This document shows positions 21,568 to 33,851 of a stretch of DNA of 64,000 nucleotides, in pieces. Below the pieces are notes generated by a model. It saw nothing but the letters and a program-made list of their open reading frames with translations, ran no database searches and was not told the origin of the DNA. Every line of letters starts with the position of its first letter. Position 1 is the first letter of the stretch. A program made the translations under genes and the position numbers. Origin of the DNA: Trichobilharzia regenti (Eukaryota > Platyhelminthes > Trematoda > Strigeidida > Schistosomatidae); assembly GCA_944472135.2 (NCBI GenBank), contig CALYDD020000333.1, positions 1-64,000 of the forward strand, written 5' to 3'.

Positions 21568-22830
21568 CAACAAATGAAATATTTCCAAGTGTTGAGTCTC
21601 TATTGATATGCTAGACCGTATCACAACTGAGATTTTGTAGAAGCAGACTAGCATTTCACTTCAACCGCTTACTCTGCATCTGATTCTAGTGGAAGCATTC
21701 TCACCTGTACACTAACTGACTGACTCCGAGATTTCCTGACTGACCGTCGTCCTAACTGCCTATCTTCGTTCCTTCTTTCCTTCCTTCCTTCCATCCATCC
21801 TTCCCCCTCAAGTACCACCATACCAATCGATGACGAGGAGACACGCGGATTCATTCCATTCGTGAGTGAAGACGGTGTAATCAATGTCTGCCTGTCTGCC
21901 TCTGTCGTCTGTCTGTCCGTGTGTCTCTGTGTGTCTGTATATGTGTGGGTGAAACTGCATACCTGGGTGAAAACATCTGTGTCTGTGAGATCGTGTGTGT
22001 TTGTTTGTGTGTGTGTGTGGTTTGTGAGCTGTGTATTCACTGAGACTAATCGCCGATTGTTCTTGGTGAAGGAATGATGGCTGTGAAGCGATGAATGCAG
22101 TGTCGCTCATTTCATCCATCAGGCCAAACACCTGATGACCTGTAATAAAATCGTCTACCATGCCACAAATATCCATTTTGCAAAATTATCACGAAATACA
22201 GTTTCAATGTCAAATCCAACATTCTCAACACCACATCGTCTCAAAATCATGTCACTCGTCCCATTAACTACAATACATTTTTGATAGTCTGACAATAGTC
22301 TGGAAATGTGCAGATCACACTCATACTACTTATATGGATGAAATGAGCGACACTGCATTCATCGCTTCACAGCCATCATTCCTTCACCAAGAACAATCGG
22401 CGATTAGTCTCAGTGAATACACAGCTCACAAACCACACACACACACAAACAAACACGCACGATCTCACAGACACAGATGTTTTCACCCAGGTATGCAGTT
22501 TCACCCACACATATACAGACACACAGAGACACACGGACAGACAGACAGAAAGACAGACAGGCAGACATTGATTACACCGTCTTCACTCACGAATGGAATG
22601 AATCCGCGTGTCTCCTCGTCATCGATTGGTATGGTGGTACTTGAGGGGGAAGGATGGATGGAGAGGAAGGAAGGAAGGAAAGAAGGAACGAAGATAGGCA
22701 GTTAGGACGACGGTCAGTCAGGAAATCTCAAACTCAGTCAGTTAGTGTACAGGTGAGAATGCTTCCACTAGAATCAGATGCAGAGTAAGCGGTTGAAGTG
22801 AAATGCTAGTCTGCTTCTATAAAATCTCAG
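21568..22830. repeat. Block A-derived inverted repeat (palindrome V)
   Basis: 21568-21635 is diverged A sequence (equivalent to about 690-735). It jumps to the equivalent of 1222 and runs forward to 22119. From 22334 the same sequence runs backward, so 21630-22119 and 22334-22825 are arms of about 490 bp around a 214-bp loop. The loop (22120-22333) is itself an inverted piece of A, equivalent to about 1940-1725. The summed coordinates of mirrored points are constant at 44453. Confidence 0.85.
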
Positions 22831-23497
22831 TTTTACCACAATGTTGAAAAGTGAATAAATTGTCATTTGATGTCGCTGCAGATTTGTGCCCACCACATTT
22901 CATGATCATGACAAAATGAATCAGTTTCGTGAGAACTGACTGGCTATTACGTTATTTAGCCTCGTTCATTATGGAAGGTGGTCATTCATACAAACCCTAA
23001 GTGTACTTGTCATTCCTTGAAACTATCATTCTTAAATTCCGATTGATTGATTGACTGATTGATTGATTGTTTGATTGATTGATGAATGAATGAATGAATG
23101 GATGGGTGGATTGATTGTATTGGGCGGAAATGTTCATTCTGTGTTTCCAACGATGGCTGTTGGCTTCGACTCTCAGTGGAACACCATCACTGACTGGAGG
23201 TGCAGTGACATTTAGGAGACGAGTTCTAAATGAAATACGACACGCGTGATGGATTGAATCGTTAGCCACTATCAACCAAAACTATAGTCATATTGACCTA
23301 AGGATGTCGTGGGAAGGTCTTCTGTGATACGGTCCAGCATGTCAACAGAGACTCAACACTTTGAAGTAATTCAATTGGTGAACTGGGAATTCACAATAAT
23401 AGCTTCACACGATACTCTCTACCTTACATTCCTCAATAGTGACAACAGCCAGTGTTGACGGATAAGAGAGTTCTCCCAGCAGGAAATAACACACACA
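22334..23497 (-). repeat. Block A inverted partial copy
   Basis: Reverse complement of about 550-1725 of A copy 1, including the ATTC/AATC and CTGT tracts. It ends inside the CA run at 23488-23503, where repeat E begins. Confidence 0.85.
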
Positions 23498-23504
23498 CAC
23501 ACAC

Positions 23505-23697
23505 TCGTTAACACAAGGCAGAATTTATCTCTAGGCAAATTGTGATACTTTAGCGCTATAGCATACAAGAGAGTCTGATCACAGATTTCACAGATTACTC
23601 GCCAGATCAATAGAAATTGAAGTATCAAATCAAGTTGAAATTATATTTGAATACTACTCAAATTCGCAGTTATACTTGTGAGGTTGGAATTCACCAG
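23505..23697 (+). repeat. Repeat E, copy 2
   Basis: Matches 3397-3595. Both copies lie just beyond an A-derived segment, but here E is followed directly by an RTE fragment. Confidence 0.7.
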
Positions 23698-25060
23698 CTG
23701 AGTGCTGTTGATCTTCACCAGATTTGAGAGTAATGAAAGCTTACCTCGCTTCCACGATACTCGCTGCTTTGATATTCCCATCCGTTCTGTTGGCCTGTAG
23801 TTGAAAGAATCCTTTCCGGTGGATGGGTAGGTGAAGGTGTTTGCTTCTTTCAACTTTGTCAAACATATCCGGATTTTCGTCTGTTGTTGTTCTTGCTGTT
23901 GGCCAGGAATCTTCATCACCTACCTCTGTTTTCGCGACATTCGCCTGAAGGCTTATCTCCTCTGGATGCTTCTTCTGCCAACTTGTTCATTTTCATTCGC
24001 ATGTCTTCCAGTTTGTAATAAATCAGATATATGTCATCAATGGAGAAGTCCAGATCGAAGTCCAAGTATTTTGTGTGTGTTCATTTCATGCCTGTCTCCC
24101 CGTTTCCCACCACTGTATGTTGCATGATCCAGTCTACCACAATATGGAAAATCATTGGAGATATTAGGCAGTCAGCCAGCCAGCTGGCCAGACAGCCTTG
24201 TGTCACTCCCGTCTTCACTTCTTCGAAGAATTCCGTGGGTTTCCCGTTGGGGATAAATTGGCACCCAGCATTGTCCTAAAACTGTCGGATGAGATGTATA
24301 ATTGTTGGTGACACTCTGTAGTAGCGAAGTAGTTTCTTTTGTTCAGTGTGTTGTAGCTTGCATTCAACTCGTGATTTCGCCACTCGTCGATGCACTGGAT
24401 GATCTTTCGTCTAATCATCCTTCATTCTCCTATCAACCTCCATGTGACTTCTGCGAGCCACTCCCTGTCTTGTCTGTTCTCTCTGCCCAGGATCGCTTTC
24501 AGGCTGTTCCAGTGCTTTTCAACGCTGGCCTCTTCACTGGTTCTGATTTGTGTCTCCACCGTTTTCCTTATGACTGCAGTGAAGATGTTCTCTGTGGCCT
24601 GATCCTTCAGTTTTTGAGTATTGAACTTGGCTTGTGGCCTATCTGCAGCTCCTTTTTTCTTTGAAAGTTATTAATTCTATCTGGGGTGTTCCTTGCACGA
24701 GACAGTGGTCTGAGCCGACATCTGATCCTCTTCCTACTTTGGAGTCTAGTCAGCTGCATCTCCACTTCCTTGAGCACTATTCAGCACTATGTAGTCAACT
24801 CGACTTTTGGTTCACTCGTCTGGTGACACCCATGTAGTCTTGTGGATATTCTTGTGCTTGTATACGCTGACACCGATCAATATCTCATTGAAGTCACAGA
24901 AGTCGGCGAAGAGTTCTTCTTTGTTATTCATCTCCCTTAAAGTGCTTCTCGACCCGATAATGAATGAGTTCTCTTGCTGTGTTGTCTGGTCCCAGTCTGG
25001 AATTCATGTCTCCTATCAGGATTTTAATGTCAGCGACTGGAGCATTGTCCACTGTTGCAT
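23697..25060 (-). pseudogene. RTE-clade element with RT remnants and the C-terminal endonuclease region
   Basis: Reading leftward from 25060, broken frames give GDMNSRLGPDNTARELI, ELFADFCDFNEILIGVSVYK, HKNIHKTTWVSPDE, SRVDYI and SDHCLVQG (about 24720-24690). These are the second half of an apurinic-type endonuclease with its GDxN and SDH signature. RT linker pieces follow to about 24340. A jump equivalent to 20035 going to about 19260 of the other RTE copy removes most of the fingers and palm. RT C-terminal relics then run to 23697. This is the only endonuclease sequence in the window. Many stops; inert. Confidence 0.75.
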
Positions 25061-25529
25061 GTAGACATTATGAAGTCTGGAGATATCAGTTGTAATTATT
25101 AGGAAGTCGTGGACACCAGTGAAATGATAATTCATCACAGTGGACAGGTTATTTCATACACAGTCCACCTGTCCAATCCGATCTGATTATTTATGCATCC
25201 AGTATGGTTCGACCCGAGTGTGTCCATCCATCTGGGTGTATCTTTGATCATTTCAATCAGTGAATAGGAGAATCGCACTAATATTCCTCAACACAATGAA
25301 TTGATTATCGAAATGTTTTGTTGTTGTATTATTCACTCTTGGGGATATGAGTGCAGTGTGGGGCTTCAAGTGTATGTCTCACCTTTTCTGTTTTCACTTT
25401 GAACCAAGTTGGATTTCCTGTTCACATGAGATCCGCCATCCAGCCTCCAAATATGTTCCGTGTCCCCACACATACTTTTCTCGTCGTCGAAAGGACCAAA
25501 TTGCAACTCGACGCATCATCATCATCACA
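25061..25529. other. Stretch without a recognised gene
   Basis: Unidentified sequence. ggggcttcaagtgtatgtct (25361-25380) resembles the B-element 3' end (gggcttcaactgcacgtctt), so an RTE 3' scrap is possible. CATCAT repeats at 25517-25527 lead into B. Confidence 0.35.
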
Positions 25530-26745
25530 TAACAAAGCATGGAATGGCAATCAAACCTCCACGTAAACGTTATAGACTTCGAGAAGGCCTTTGACTATTT
25601 TGACGGCAAATTACTTTGGAAACTACTCGAGTACTACGGCGTACACCAAATATTCATCAACCTTACTCAACAGTTGTACGACAACGGCCCTTGTCAAGTG
25701 ATCCACAACGGAAACCTCAGCGAGGAGTTTGGAGTAAATACAGGAGTCAGACAAGGCTGCCTGCCTATTATCATCAATGATATTCTTAATTGTGGTGGAC
25801 TGGATTATGCGTCAGACAGTGGGAAACGAGAAGACAGGAATATCCTGGACCGACGTGAAAAACCTAGAAGACCTGGATTTCACGCGTGGATGATTTATGT
25901 TTGGTGTCACACAAAATCGAAGACTTACAAGCGAAATCCGACAAACTGGTCGAAGAAGCAGCCAGCAAAGACAGGACTTCAGGTGAACAAAGACAAGACG
26001 GAGGTTATGAAAATAACAAACCAACCAACAACAACAACAGCAACATCCAGCGACAATCACCATCAACGGGAGGGATTTGAAAGAGGTTACTTCATTCACT
26101 TATCTAGGGAGCATTGTCTCAACTACAGGGAGCCGGAACGGACGAGGATGTCAAATTGAGCGAGAATCGGGAAGGCGAGAAACACATTCATCAACCTGAA
26201 ACCAATCTGGAAGGAAATCTTCGTCACTCAACTCAGCATCAACAACAAAATTCGGTCGGATGTTCAATACAAACGTCAAGTCAGTCAGTTCTTCTATACG
26301 GATCAGAAACTTGGCGGCTGGGTCACAAAGAATATGTCCAACAGCCTGTTGAAGCAGACCTTTATCAACAACTGTCTTCGCTGGATCTATACTGAAGTTC
26401 CGATGGCCGGGCCGGAAACAATCACCAACAAGAAAGTATGGCTGGGAACAAAGAAAAAGAGAACAAACCAATCGCCAACAAATATGCAAGCGAAAGTGAA
26501 GATGGATCGAACACTGGCTGAGGAGGTCTCCGCTGGGTGACATCGCGCGTCAGGCCCTCGAGTTGGACCTGAATGTGAGGCGGCGTGTGGGACTTCCAAG
26601 GGTGAAATAATGGAGATCGTGTGAATAGGAGTTGAGAGAAGATGGACTAACATGGATGCAGGTGAAAAGTACAGCAGAAGGAAGAGAGAAGCAAGTGAAG
26701 ACGTGCAGTTGAAGCCGTATGTTCCTCTAGTAACCAAGGGAGCGA
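25530..26745 (+). pseudogene. Block B, copy 2: decayed RTE with an undeleted junction
   Basis: Unlike other B copies it begins AWNGNQ and NVIDFEKAFDYFDGKLLWKL (about 25561-25620), so motif A is present where the other copies are deleted. It then follows the common B sequence, including the frame break after TGVRQGCLP and the destroyed FADD box. The end differs too: after the RWPEK-equivalent part it carries ttgaagccgtatgttcctct (26711-26730), the RTE 3' hairpin, and joins the truncated SINE and PLE-1. Confidence 0.75.
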
Positions 26746-27241
26746 TGATAAAAAGAAACTTCATGCCAGCAGCTTGAGGCCCCATGTTCCACTGGGAAGG
26801 TGAAGAAAATAAAACCGATATCAATCCATGAATTTTCAAGGAATTCAAACATATTCGTTATATCGTGTTTGATTCAATGAAAATGTTTGACCTGTCAATC
26901 ATGGATATGCGATGAAATGTATTCAGATGACATGAATTCGGGTTTCAGTGAGTGTACTTTCTTCAATCGTCTCTACCTCTCTCTCCCTCTCAATAGACTT
27001 CCTGTCTAGCAGTCTTGATGTCTCACTGTTTATCACTTTCTCCTTAATATATGTGTAATACTTGGGCACTGTGGTAGTAAGTAATTCCATATTGGTTTGT
27101 TTATTAGTTGTATCACACAGCGAAGAAACAGTATTATTTACTGGATGACGTTTCGAACAGAATTTATTATTCATAATCATATCAATTGTGATCACACGAC
27201 TTCGAAACTTCAGTTGGATAGTTTTCTTTGTTTTCTCCTAT
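26746..27241 (-). repeat. Truncated SINE 3' end plus PLE-1 copy P3 3' flank
   Basis: About 60 bp of SINE tail (cttgaggccccatgttccac, 26773-26792) join PLE-1 downstream sequence in inverse orientation. The SINE head is missing, replaced by B/RTE 3'-end sequence. Confidence 0.65.
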
Positions 27242-29539
27242 TTATCGTAGGAGTAGAAGAATTTTCCAGATATCTGGGTGGACAGGTATTGAATCATTCC
27301 TATTACATGTATTTGCAGTTGATTCGATAAACAAAGCTTCTCTTATCAATCTCTTCCTCCACCCTGTGACATTAGATTTTAAACCTGTCATCCTGTCCCA
27401 TTCTATTTTTTGGTTGTGTGTAATTGCATGTGGTCAGTGCTATAGCTGAACTATTCTTTACATTTCTTATCTTATTTGGGTCAACCAATTTTGATTTTGC
27501 TAGGTATTTTATGTTCGGCTAGTCTGACTGCCCTGGTTCTACTAGTTTGACCTATGCATTTGACCTGACAATCATTGCAAGCAGGGGGTATTAGATAAAC
27601 TAAATTGCTTTGTTTTAAAGGCTCCACAGGATTGATCCTTTAACCGACAAAGCTTGTTTCTAATTGAGATTGTGGGTGGTTTGAATGCCAGCCACTTTTA
27701 TTCCTGCCAGCATTGTTAAGAATTCCGCGTAAGGTTTCCGAGGTCCCTTCCTTGTATGCAATTACTACTGATGATTTAAATTCCTTATTGTCGGTGTCGT
27801 CATTAATATTATTATTATTAATATTATTTTCATCATCACTATCGCTACTATCATTATTTATTTTATTTTGACATTTCCTTAAATATTTCCTGACTAATTT
27901 ATCCGGGTAATTATTAAGTTCCAAGGCTTCTTTTATGTGTATCACTTGCTGTCTTAGATTTCCCTTGGTGCTACTTAGTTTTTGTACTCTGTCACTTAAA
28001 CATTTCACTAATCCTGTTTTTACTGACATAGGATGGGATGATCGGAAGTCCAAATATCTGTTTCGATGTGTGGGTTTCCTGTAAACACTAGTTTTTGACT
28101 TCCCATCTTCTTTCCTTTTTACGTTGCAATCTAACATTGGAAGCTCCCCTTCCTGACTTCCCAATTCAATAGTGAATTGAATTGCCTCTACCTTCGAGTT
28201 GATGTGTTCGAAAAGTCTATCAACACCTTGTGTTCTGAGTACAGTGAATGTGTCATCTACATACCTCGACCATACTTTTGGGGTAGGGGTGAACGTTTCA
28301 ATCGCTATGCTTTCCCACCTATCCATGAATATATCTGCTACAACCGAGGATATTGGTGATCCCAGAGCAACTCCATCAGTTTCTTTGTGTAATTTCCCTT
28401 GGAATTTAAATACTGTGGAAGTCAGGCATAGCTGCACTCCCAGCATTATGTCCTCAAGTGGCACTTTTGTCCGTTCAAGTTCGAGTTCTTAGTCAGAAAT
28501 GAGTTCGTTTCTGACTGCCTCTATAGCCATATTTATTGGTATACGTGTATATTTAAACTGACAATGTCAAAAACTAACCATTCTCTCTTCATTATCTAAT
28601 TTTACATTATCTAATCGGTGTTTGACTTCATAAGAATTAGTTAGTCTAGATTTCGAGTGGATTTTTATGGGATTTAATACCATGGCTAAATATTTAGATA
28701 ATTCATAAGTAGGTGAATTTCTAAAATCAACTATAGGCCTAATAGGGTATCCCGACTTATGAACTTTAACAACACTATACCTCCTACTAGGATTATTAGA
28801 TTTGAGCATTAAATTCAACCACTTAGACTCCCATAGAAACGGCTTCATTCGGCGTACAACATCCGCTGTGGATTTCCTAACTTTATTCATAACTGTGTTT
28901 ATTGATTTGTTAATTTCCTCATATGGTCCTGTTTGTATGTGAGTGTTTACCTTGTCCCAATAGTTTGATTTGTCTGATACCACTGTTGCATTTGCTCTGT
29001 CTGACTTTGTGATTACTGTATCCTTGTTGTTCCTAAGGTGTTTCAGGGCTTCTGTCTCTTGTTTTGTTAGGTTAGGCTTTCCACATTTTTGTCGTTTTAA
29101 TGTAAGTGCACATTGTTCCCGTACTTCGTCAGCCGTTGTTTTGTCTATCCCACTTAGTGCTATTTCTATTTTAGGGATGACATCCTGAGGTTTCAACTTG
29201 TCTACTGATACACTGAAATTTAGTTCCTCTCTCTAATACACTTATTTCCGTAGGACTTAATATATGTGATGATAGATTGATAACCCAGTTTGATTCATCT
29301 ATCGCCGTTGACTTTGGATTGTTGAATTCATCATTCTGAGATGAAGATTTCTACCCTAATAATTTGTTGAAATTTGTGATCCGACTATTACAACCGATAG
29401 CCTCCGATTGTCTACCACTCAAGTATGTCATTGTATGGTTGATTAATGAAGTCGGTTGAAGATACAGTCTAAGTGAGAAACGAATACTAATGAATGCATC
29501 AATGAATGAGTAGTGGATAGTGAAATGACACAAATTCAA
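27242..29539 (-). pseudogene. PLE-1 copy P3
   Basis: Full set of parts: N-terminal frame (29539-29351, cut early by a local change at about 29351, ctaccctaat for ctcctctaat), RT N-half (29196-28567), RT palm with RYVDDTF (28464-27640), GIY-YIG (27639 to about 27481) and C-terminus to about 27242. The shared disabling breaks are all present: a frameshift before NFSVSVDKLK, a stop in the SFD motif-A region at 28567-28569, a stop after ELISD, and a stop before the GIY-YIG. Palm residues are those of the P4 copy. Confidence 0.85.
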
Positions 29540-30236
29540 TTCGTTTCGATATTGGAAATAATCTGCAGATTTTATTTGGGAAACGTTTGTATAGCTTGGG
29601 AGTTCCGAAGTGTATTTCTAACCAGAAAGAAAGAATCTCATCCCCCTCATTCATATCACGATTGATAATTTTCAAGGTCTTATTTGTAGTTAGGGAGACA
29701 ATACTGACACGAATGAATACGTGATTGTACATCACTCGACGACGAATACCATCTGGGAGACATGAACTATTTTGAATATACACCACTGTGATTTCGTAGA
29801 GTGGGATTTGTCAACTAGACCGAGAAGAGAGTGAGGTTGTTTCTGTTTTGTTTGTTTTCGGAAAGTGACGATGAATGGTCATCCAAATGTAATCTTCCTC
29901 CTCCTCCTCCTCCACCTCCTCTTTCTTGTTGGTAAGGAAGGATGAGCAACATGGAACTCTCAGTGCGAACAACTAAGAACCTGTTGTTCAACTAATATGA
30001 TGAATGGACGGTAGATCAAGTGAGTGAGTAGGCGTTGAGAAACAAATTGAGATATAACCAGGAAGGGTGGAATACGACTGAGTGGAGGAGAGTGGAATTG
30101 GGGACTGAGTGTGAGATGGGGAACAGTGAGGAGGCTTCGAGATCAAGTGGGTAGTCGAAGGATGAGTTGACACTGATGGCCGAGTGAAATGAGACTGTGG
30201 AATCAAGCCAGATGTTCCAAAACAATGTAACGAATG
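29540..30236 (-). repeat. PLE-1 upstream region, cut at 30236
   Basis: Matches 33155-33851 inverted. At gaatgctggcaggcaaaagg (30232-30251) it switches to block B in the opposite orientation. Intact copies read gaatgctcgaaatacccacg, so this is a recombination joint with short gc-rich microhomology. Confidence 0.8.
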
Positions 30237-31800
30237 CTGGCAGGCAAAAGGGACCTGAGGATACTATATCAGACAACCAAGTCTCTATCTGGGAACAGAT
30301 CAACACAAGTGAAACCTATAAAAGACAGCCAAGGGAACCGAATTACCAAGGAAGAAAGACAGATTAAAGAATGGGTGGATCACTTGAAAGAACGTTTGAA
30401 CCGACCACCACCTGCAAAACATCCAGACATACGAACAACAGCGAGTACACAACTGCAATTTGACACCAATCCTCCAACGAAAGCTGAAGTCTTGAATGCA
30501 ATCAAGCTTCTGAAAGCTGGAAAAGCAGCTTGACCAGATGGAATACCCCCTGAAGCACTGAAATCGGACCCAGAGACGACAGCAGATATGCTGACTCCAG
30601 TGTTGACCGTGAAGTAATTTGGAAACTACTCGAGTACTACGGCGTACACCAAATATTCATCAACCTTACTCAACAGTTGTACGACAACGGCCCTTGTCAA
30701 GTGATCCACAACGGAAACCTCAGCGAGGAGTTTGGAGTAAATACAGGAGTCAGACAAGGCTGCCTGCCTATTATCATCAATGATATTCTTAATTGTGGTG
30801 GACTGGATTATGCGTCAGACAGTGGGAAACGAGAAGACAGGAATATCCTGGACCGACGTGAAAAACCTAGAAGACCCGGATTTCACGCGTGGATGATTTA
30901 TGTTTGGTGTCACACAAAATCGAAGACTTACAAGCGAAATCCGACAAACTGGTCGAAGAAGCAGCCAGCAAAGACAGGACTTCAGGTGAACAAAGACAAG
31001 ACGGAGGTTATGAAAATAACAAACCAACACAACAACAACAAGAGAAGCAACATCCAGCGACAATCACCATCAACGGGAGGGATTTGAAAGAGGTTACTTC
31101 ATTCACTTATCTAGGGAGCATTGTCTCAACTACAGGGAGCCGGAACGGACGAGGATGTCAAATTGAGCGAGAATCGGGAAGGCGAGAAACACATTCATCA
31201 ACCTGAAACCAATCTGGAAGGAAATCTTCGTCACTCAACTCAGCATCAACAACAAAATTCGGTCGGATTTCGGTCGTTCAATACAAACGTCAAGTCAGTC
31301 AGTTCTTCTATACGGATCAGAAACTTGGCGGCTGGGTCACAAAGAATATGTCCAACAGCCTGTTGAAGACCGGACCTTTATCAACAACTGTCTTCGCTGG
31401 ATCTATACTGAAGTTCCGATGGCCGGGCCGGAAACAATCACCAACAAGAAAGTATGGCTGGGAACAAAGAAAAAGAGAACAAACCAAGCGTCAACATATG
31501 TGCAAGCGAAAGTGAAGATGGATCGAACACTGGCTGAGGAGGTCGCCGCTGGGTGACATCGCGCGCGCGTCAGGCCAATGCTCGAGTGGAACCAGGCCGA
31601 AAGGGAGCCGGTCAGTGGGAGGTCAGTGCAATGATGACATGGAGGAGGTCGTGTGAAGAGGGAGGAGTTGAAAGAGTATGTATGGTCTAACATGGATGCA
31701 GGTGAAAAGTACATCAGAAGGAAGAGAGAAGCAAGTGAAGACGTGCAGTTGAAGCCCAATGTTCCACTAGGAACCCATGGGAACAATGAAATAATAAAAA
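30236..31800 (+). pseudogene. Block B, copy 3: decayed RTE
   Basis: Starts within KRDLRILYQTTKSLSGNRST, runs through VKPIKDSQGNRITKEERQIK, the TADMLTP/SVDREVIWKLL deletion joint (about 30590-30610), VIHNGNLSEEFGVNTGVRQG and the destroyed FADD box. It ends near the minus-strand-mirrored 3' end at about 31765. A GC microsatellite-like gcgcgcgcg lies at 31561-31569. Left arm of palindrome II starts here. Confidence 0.85.
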
Positions 31801-33851
31801 TAAGAGTAAACGAGTGAAGATTAGAGTGGAGTGGAGTGAGGTGAAGTGGAGTGGAGTGGAGAAGATATGAAGAGAATTGAAGAGGAAATCAGCAGAATAT
31901 TTCCATGTCACACTGTTCTATGCACAATGTAGAAGCTGGCGAAAATATTCTATAAAGCCTTCTCATTTACTAGAAATAATCAGTGGGAGACAAACTGACT
32001 GGATTTCACCAGTCAAATCAGGAGGGTGGTGTGAATTCTGAGTGAACTGTGTGTCTCGAATCGCCATCCCAGCATTTTGAGTGACTGTGTTGATGAAAAT
32101 GTCAATTTCGACATTGGAATTGAGATTTGTGATAATTTTGCAATGTGGATATTTGTGGTATGGTAGACGATTTTATTACAGTTCATAAGGTATGCTGACC
32201 TGCATTACAAAACATGTGTTTAGCCACATTTTTGCAAGCCGCCTCGCACATCTTCGCGTAGCGGTTATATATATATATATGGTGAATAAAGTTGTTGTTG
32301 TTGTTGTTGTTTGATGGATATTGCTTATATGTGTGCATTCCGTCTGTCACTCCCCATCCACCTATGCGCCAACCTACTTACTAATCCTGTAATTGCACAC
32401 CCTCTTTCAAGTTCTATCCATCCTATGAATTATTCTTTGTATGACATTCATTGTTTCGCCACTTAACATTTAACTAAGATTATGATCACAAACACTTTAG
32501 TTTTAATTGCATTTCAATTTATCATTATTATTATTATTATTTTATGCATTCACACCTATGATTCAATTCCTTCAACGGATATAACTTCTTAAAACCATTT
32601 ATATACGATTGTACAGCTTGGTGATAAGTTCGTTGAAAAGAGTCTCTTCACTGAATCACTTGTTTTGATTTCCTAACCTACGTTTAGTCCATTTCCATGT
32701 ACTGTGTGTGTGTGTGTGTGTGAATCACACATTCATCGACTACTGCGCACGTAAAGTTCACCACAATCAAATAATGACATTCAATAACTCAACCCGACTC
32801 GATGTATTTACAACAACGACGCCGTAAACTACACGTCATCACAATCAGTCATTCAGTCGATTGGCCACGACAAAACAATCAAATATGTTGGTCGGTTAGA
32901 TAGCAGCTATCAGGAAGACATGGACATCAGTGCAGAGACAGCGAACCAGAGTAGTTGGATTACTTCACGTGTGATGTTCGCTGTTGCATACAATGAGTTT
33001 CGAGTAATCAGGTTCGTATATATCCATCTGGATGTTGTTGAGTTGATGTGTCTATTATGTAAATAGACGTTTCGTATATTCGATACTCCCGGAAATCATT
33101 CGGTCCCCACATGTATTTCATGATTTGTATTATTGACGTGGGTATTTCGAGCATTCGTTACATTGTTTTGGAACATCTGGCTTCATTCCACAGTCTCATT
33201 TCACTCGGCCATCAGTGTCAACTCATCCTTCGACTACCCACTTGATCTCGAAGCCTCCTCACTGTTCCCCATCTCACACTCAGTCCCCAATTCCACTCTC
33301 CTCCACTCAGTCGTATTCCACCCTTCCTGGTTATATCTCAATTTGTTTCTCAACGCCTACTCACTCACTTGATCTACCGTCCATTCATCATATTAGTTGA
33401 ACAACAGGTTCTTAGTTGTTCGCACTGAGAGTTCCATGTTGCTCATCCTTCCTTACCAACAAGAAAGAGGAGGTGGAGGAGGAGGAGGAGGAGGAAGATT
33501 ACATTTGGATGACCATTCATCGTCACTTTCCGAAAACAAACAAAACAGAAACAAGCTCACTCTCTTCTCGGTCTAGTTGACAAATCCCACTCTACGAAAT
33601 CACAGTGGTGTATATTCAAAATAGTTCATGTCTCCCAGATGGTATTCGTCGTCGAGTGATGTACAATCACGTATTCATTCGTGTCAGTATTGTCTCCCTA
33701 ACTACAAATAAGACCTTGAAAATTATCAATCGTGATATGAATGAGGGGGATGAGATTCTTTCTTTCTGGCTAGAAATACACTTCGGAACTCCCAAGCTAT
33801 ACAAACGTTTCCCAAATAAAATCTGCAGATTATTTCCAATATCGAAACGAA
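31801..33851 (+). repeat. Block C plus PLE-1 upstream region, copy 2
   Basis: Pentamer GGAGT/GAGTG run (31828-31862), segment H (32071-32310) with its hairpin at 32236-32267 and GTT tail at 32290-32310, TTA run (32523-32541), GT run (32703-32721), GGA run (33466-33494). The frame 33605-33892 (starting VYIQNSSCLPDGI) is conserved in all copies but unrecognised, and may be 5' UTR. Confidence 0.75.
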
